A stretch of 64,000 bases of DNA from Mytilus californianus. Lineage: Eukaryota > Mollusca > Bivalvia > Mytilida > Mytilidae. Below are positions 59,573 through 64,000 of this stretch, piece after piece. The stretch is taken from positions 81,530,339-81,594,338 of the forward strand of contig NW_026262734.1 in assembly GCF_021869535.1 (NCBI RefSeq). The letters are read 5' to 3'. The stretch's first letter is position 1. Each line of letters begins with the position of its first letter. A program made the translations under genes and the position numbers. A model generated the notes under the pieces. That model ran no database searches, was not told the DNA's origin, and saw only the letters and a program-made list of their open reading frames with translations.

Positions 59573-60031
59573 TTCATAAATAAAGGCAACACTATTATAC
59601 CGCTTTTCAATAGTCGTAAATCGATTTAACTGAAACAAATCCGGGTCACAAACCAAAACCGATATCAACTATAAGAGGAAAACAACGGAACAACTTGAAC
59701 ACTGAACTGCTACAATAACAAACGCCAACATACATAGAAACGGACTATTTGATAACAACTGCCATATGCCTGACGTGGTACAGGACATTTTAAGAAAAAA
59801 AGGTGGGTTGAACCTGGTTTTATGGCTAGCCAAACCTCCCGCTTATATGGCAATGATAAAATACCGATAAAATGACAACATTACGTGACAGGAATACATT
59901 ACAACAAAACGCAAGAACACTCAGGACAGAGACATACATGAATAAATAATATAATAGTACATAACAACAGGTAAACCACAGAATAAAAACGGAGACCTCC
60001 CATTTACACCACAATAGAATTATGAACTGTG

Positions 60032-60952
60032 TGTGTAACAGCCACTATGTTCCGTCAGTTTCTTTGTTCCGGCGGAACTTTTCAACTAGTTATTTCGTTC
60101 CGATGGAACTTTCCAACTAGTTGTTTTATTCCGGATGCAGTCGAAAAGTTCCGGAAAAAAGTAGCTAGTTGAAAAGTCCCGGAACAATGTAGCTAGTTGA
60201 ATAGTTAGTGCGGAACAGAACAACTAGTTACATCGTTCCGAATATACCATAATTCGTCCTTTTTGTAGAAAGAGGGGGGAAGAATGAGTATCAGTATATA
60301 TAAGAGCAAATCATTAATTTACAAGAATACCCAACGCACTGAAAGGGGTTTCTTTGGGGACAAATATGCAAAATTTAAGTTGTATTTCATAGCTCACATA
60401 AAACGGAATAAGTTGCATTATCATGCAAATTTAGTATTCATAGTACCCCCAAGAGAGGGAAGAATGCCCCCCTCCTCATGTGGTTCTTTGCATCAATTCT
60501 CCAAATGGAACTTTGGAACTGGTTGATAAGTTCCGTTGGAACTTTTGGGCTAGTTTGTTAGTTCCGGTTTTGACTTATTTGCCAAATAGGAACTTTGTGG
60601 CTAGTTGATAAGTTCCTTTTGACTTTTGTAATCAGTATCTTGGTTTCCCTTTGAAAGGTTCAAATATAATATGTTGCGCTTTTACTTTGCATCAGTTCTC
60701 CAAATGGAACTTTCTGCCTGGTTGACTTTTGGGCTAGTTTGTTAGTTTCGGTTGTGACTAATTTGGCAAAAAGGAACTTTCTAACTAGTTGATATGTTCC
60801 GTTGGAACTTTTCAACTAGTCACTTTGTTCCGGTTGAACTTTAAAACCAGAGGAAGAACAAAGTAACTAGTTAATAAGTTCCTTCGGAACTTTTCGGCTA
60901 GTTAGTTCTTTCCACCCGGAACTTTCCAGCGTCGGAACAAAAGAGCATTTAC
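60032..60952. repeat. Minisatellite-bearing insert: GTTCCG / AACTAGTT words in both orientations
   Basis: Words such as GGAACTTTTCAACTAGTT, CTAGTTGATAAGTTCCG and their complements recur every ~30-35 bp at 60048-60240 and 60480-60930, around a unique ~240-bp middle. Copy 1 has no such sequence: it reads AACTGTGCGTCACACGAATG at the equivalent point, whereas here AACTGTGTGTGT precedes and ATGTGTCACACG follows. So this is an insertion, with GTGT as a possible 4-bp target duplication. AACTAGTT is palindromic, so the array can fold. Confidence 0.8.
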
Positions 60953-61259
60953 ATGTGTCACACGAATGTATCAACGCCAAAAAAAGTGACGTCACAGGTA
61001 CATTTCTAAAAATAGAATATAAAATTGGGATTAAGTTTGTAATGGTGTTATTTTATGTATTTTCTAACCATTATACAAGAATATTAATATAGAATTGTGT
61101 TAGAAATGGTGTAATTATTTGTATTTTCTAACCGGTTTGTCTTCTTAATCAAAATTGTAAAAACAAATAAATCCTGTGCATATAGTAGCTTTAAACTAAA
61201 AATCATATAAACGAACTAGCTGATTAATTATCTTAACTTTTACATACATGTAGAAACTA

Positions 61260-62885
61260 AAAGTAGAATTCAAACCACAAACAATAAGACAAAACACAAT
61301 ATCCAACCAGAATTACAAACGGAAAATCATAACTAAATACATGAATGTTGGATGTATTAATACCGAGACACGTCTAATAGCAATGCAAATTCACACTTGG
61401 GAAAACAGTCATATTCGGGAATAGGTCACGTACGGTGCTTAGCAGACCAATCGACATAGATGGTAAACCACAATCTAAGACGTGGTAAAAAATGTCGTTA
61501 GTTAGTTTAGACACAGACACATCGTATAGATCATGACAATCAATTCGTGATAATGTCCATAAAATTTATGGAGTGTCATTTTTAATCTTTCCTCCTCATA
61601 ACTCTGCTTGAGCTGTTTCTGCGTAAGGAGCACACTCCTGTATATGAAGTCCTTATAGTGTGAACATGCACGAGCATAACGTATCACCTGAGATATGTAA
61701 ACACCATACGATGGGGCAGAAGGTATGTTACTGATGAGAAATGGAAAATTGATAATTGGGAAGTTAAAATCGTCCCGTTTGACATAGATTTTAGTGTGAT
61801 GTGAAGTCGTCCATATGTGTCAATATTGAGGAAAAAATCAAGGTATGAAGCAGTCCTTCTAGTATCAGTAGTATCTTAAATTTCAAATTCACTGGGATAT
61901 ATGAGATGTAAGTACTGACTGAAATATGGGTTATTCAGTGATAGCACATCATCAATATATCTGAAAGTAAAATTAAAGAATTTCGCAAGGTGCTTTTTCT
62001 TTTTGTCTTTTAGAAGGTTCTGAATGAATTCTGCTTCATACGAGTACAAAAACAAATCGGCCAGTAGGGGGTGCACAATTAGTACCCATTGGGATACCGA
62101 CTGTCTGTTGAAATATCAATCCTCCAAACTCAACAAATATATTGTCGATCAAAAAGTTCAGCATTTTGATAATATCATTTTCAGTTTATGTTCTGATAGA
62201 ATCAGTGTGGTTTTTCCAAAACAAGAAATTTATATCTACGATTCCATTTTTATAGAAAAAGCTCTGTTTGATGAGATGGTAAAAGTCGATCTTTAAATTA
62301 AGCATGGAGATACTAGTGTAAAGCGTAGAAAAATCAAAAGTTTTAATGTTGCTGCGAAATTGCAGAGATTACGATCTAAGATTTAACAGTAGATCTTTAG
62401 AATTTTTAAGAATCCACATCTGATTGACACCACTGGTTGAATATATGTCATCACAATATTTTTGAAGTCCATCTTTTACTGTAGAAAGAATAGTAGTAAG
62501 CACTTTCAAAAGATGTTAAGTTAAACATCTTGATGATCCAGATATGTATCGTTCTTTATAAGGAGTTTTGTGAAGTTTTGGTATCCAGTATAATGACCGT
62601 AGATTTTCTTCGTTTTCTTTGATGATAATTCCAAAAGAAAGAAGGACAGCTTTAAGATTTTGTAAAATATTATCCTTTGTAAATGATGTTAAAGAACATG
62701 TAGGATTACCAGTTTTGCTGTTTATTCCAAGCTCTTTTGTGAGACATTCCAAGTTATGGTTTTTACATATAAAGACATTATTATTGGAGGCTTTATCTGC
62801 TGGAACAACAACATATTTGTTTTGCAAAGAGGATAAAGCATCCACAACCTCCGGGTTCTTGAATGGGTTAGAAACCTTTGTGCCG
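61260..62885 (-). pseudogene. Penelope-type reverse transcriptase (copy 2), most complete in the window
   Basis: Minus strand, across frames: SNPFKNPEVVDALSSLQNKY, VVVPADKASNNNVFICKNH, LRSLYWIPKLHKTPYKERYI (the PKLHK box), VNQMWILKNSKDLL, IKTFDFSTLYTSI (catalytic Asp), MLNFLIDNIFVEFGG, QTVGIPMGTNCAPLLADLFL, NFTFRYIDDVLSLNN (YIDD catalytic box intact), then YDKRDDFN-type text, MIRYARACSHYKDFIYRSVL, KFYGHYHELI, VSVSKLTNDIF. At least four stops or shifts. The PKLHK box ties it to Penelope-like elements, but it is a different lineage from the GIY-YIG-bearing one at 3150-4815. Catalytic residues survive although the frame does not. Confidence 0.85.
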
Positions 62886-62894
62886 ATAGTATAT

Positions 62895-63430
62895 TGTAGT
62901 TTCAGCGTCTTTGAACATATCTAAATAATATTTATTGTTACTTAACGTTTCTTTGCAACCAAAGTTATAACATAATTACATGTTTTGATTCAATTTTTTT
63001 GAAATTTTAACCATGCAAAACAATTTCGTATATAAATGATGTTCAACTATCTCACGAAAATTCACTGTATTTTGAAAATAAGAATAGGAATAACAGATGA
63101 TTAGTGTATTAACAAAAATAAATGTTCATATGTGCTGGCTAATTTTGTTAATAAAGTATTTTTGGGTTACTTTCTGTTATATATCATTCATTGTATTTAT
63201 AGATTTTTGACATTTTTACTTGGAGCGTTTTTATGGAGGTAAATGCAGAAATGAGCATCTCATTTAGAAAAAAATCACACACCTAATTAAATGAGCATTT
63301 TAAAAGTCAGAATGCGAATATATATGTTCAAACTCTTTTAGGTCATTTTTTAGTAAAAACAAACAAAATAACTATGTCAATTGGACCTGTTTTGATACGA
63401 TAACAACACTTGAATTTTTACTTTTTTGTT
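62895..63430. other. Intergenic, no gene seen
   Basis: AT-rich sequence between oppositely oriented retroelement pieces. Nothing recognised. Confidence 0.45.
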
Positions 63431-63436
63431 CGCTAT

Positions 63437-64000
63437 AGAGATTCCGTTTATCGTCAAGTTATCGGAATTCTAATTGGGATTAACTGTGCACCACTTATTG
63501 CGGACCTGTTTCTGTATTGTTATGAGTTACAATTTATGACTAAAATCAGCAAAGACCCATAAAAACAACATCTGATACAAAAATTTAATAACACTTTTAG
63601 AGATTTGGATAATATATTGGCTCTTAATAATGAAGACTTCAGTATGTACACTAAATAGATTGATCCTGCTGAAATGACTTTGATAAAGCTAACACTAACA
63701 ATGAACACTGCACTTTCCTGGATCTTGATATCTATATCTTTAACGGGAAGCTTAATACCAATATTTACGATAAAAGAGATGATTTTTCATTTCCTATTGT
63801 TAATTATCCATTTTTAGATGGTGACGTTCCCTTGTAAACATCTTTTGGTGTTTATATATCTCAAATTGTTCGATTCGCTCGTACATGTAACAACGAATTT
63901 GATTTTAACGAAAGAAATCTCTGTATAACCGAAAAATAATTACACCAGGGTTTTTGATATCACACACTTGTCAAAACATTTACTTAAATTTATCATCGGT
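63437..64000 (+). pseudogene. Second Penelope-type reverse transcriptase lineage, fragment running off the window
   Basis: Plus strand: YRQVIGILIGINCAPLIADL, FLYCYELQFMTKISKDP-stop, KFNNTFRDLDNILALNN, YTK-stop, then in another frame CTFLDLDIYIFNGKL, YDKRDDFSFPIVNYPFLDG, FGVYISQIVRFARTCNN, FDFNERNLCITEK, HTLVKTFT. Homologous block by block to the minus-strand copies (GIPMGTNCAPLLADLFLYSY, FRYIDDVLSLNN) but clearly a separate family. The YxDD-type box reads DLDN, so the catalytic pair is lost. The 5' end is truncated near 63430. The 3' end is outside the window. Confidence 0.82.

Larger units (their letters stand above)
59577..62890 (-). mobile_element. Penelope-type element, copy 2, longer, with an insertion and a deletion
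   Basis: Minus-strand element: reverse transcriptase at 62885-61260, then a 3' region down to 59577 where homology to copy 1 (39536) also begins. Compared with copy 1 it carries a ~920-bp insert (60032-60952) and lacks ~640 bp at the junction near 61265. No GIY-YIG endonuclease is seen. Confidence 0.8.

Noticed and set aside
59396..59668. Minus-strand 90-codon frame (VCDPDLFQLNRFTTIEK...)
   Set aside because: Shared with the equivalent non-coding 3' region of copy 1 and runs through the SINE; a repeat by-product.

Overview
The window is AT-rich, intron-type eukaryotic DNA with very few genes and many repeats. Nothing bacterial or phage-like is visible. The two host-type loci encode secreted C1q-domain and coiled-coil proteins. 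The repeats include Penelope-like retroelements, LINE fragments, a tRNA-derived SINE, many short inverted-repeat DNA elements and several satellites. Together these suggest a bivalve mollusc, most likely a mussel such as Mytilus. The species is an inference; no diagnostic single-copy gene is present.

Layout. 1-2330: a large diverged inverted-repeat (foldback) element. 3150-4960: a decayed Penelope-like element (reverse transcriptase plus GIY-YIG endonuclease) with a hammerhead-like motif at its 3' end. 5-14 kb: dispersed repeat fragments, two short elements flanked by TTAA, and an inverted pair of one repeat family. 14195-23356: an element bounded by terminal inverted repeats, holding inside it a second TIR-bounded element (15795-23147) that is itself a tandem array of six ~1.32-kb units. 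23.56-25.98 kb: a 196-bp satellite with a five-unit higher-order period. 26-36 kb: mostly anonymous DNA, one LINE tail and dispersed repeats. 36.3-38.6 kb: a large head-to-head inverted minisatellite; 38.6-39.4 kb: two further small arrays. 39.5-41.8 kb and 59.6-62.9 kb: two copies of one Penelope-type element on the minus strand, differing by large indels. 44.9-46.4 kb: a LINE on the minus strand.

Host genes. At 48216-48815 (minus) is a two-exon gene for a small secreted C1q-domain protein, with one frameshift. At 55285-56186 (minus) is a signal-peptide plus coiled-coil exon ending in a splice donor of the same phase (phase 1) as the one feeding the C1q exon 6.7 kb downstream. These are either two C1q-family genes or one gene with alternative 5' exons. 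Both are interrupted. Since several lesions sit next to homopolymers, assembly error has to be kept in mind beside true pseudogenization.

The most unusual structures are the nested TIR-bounded tandem array at 15.8-23.1 kb; a second locus (51824-53957) with the same 'TIR unit - spacer - TIR unit' plan but unrelated sequence; hammerhead-like cores in two different repeat families; and the shared intron phase of the two immune-type exons.
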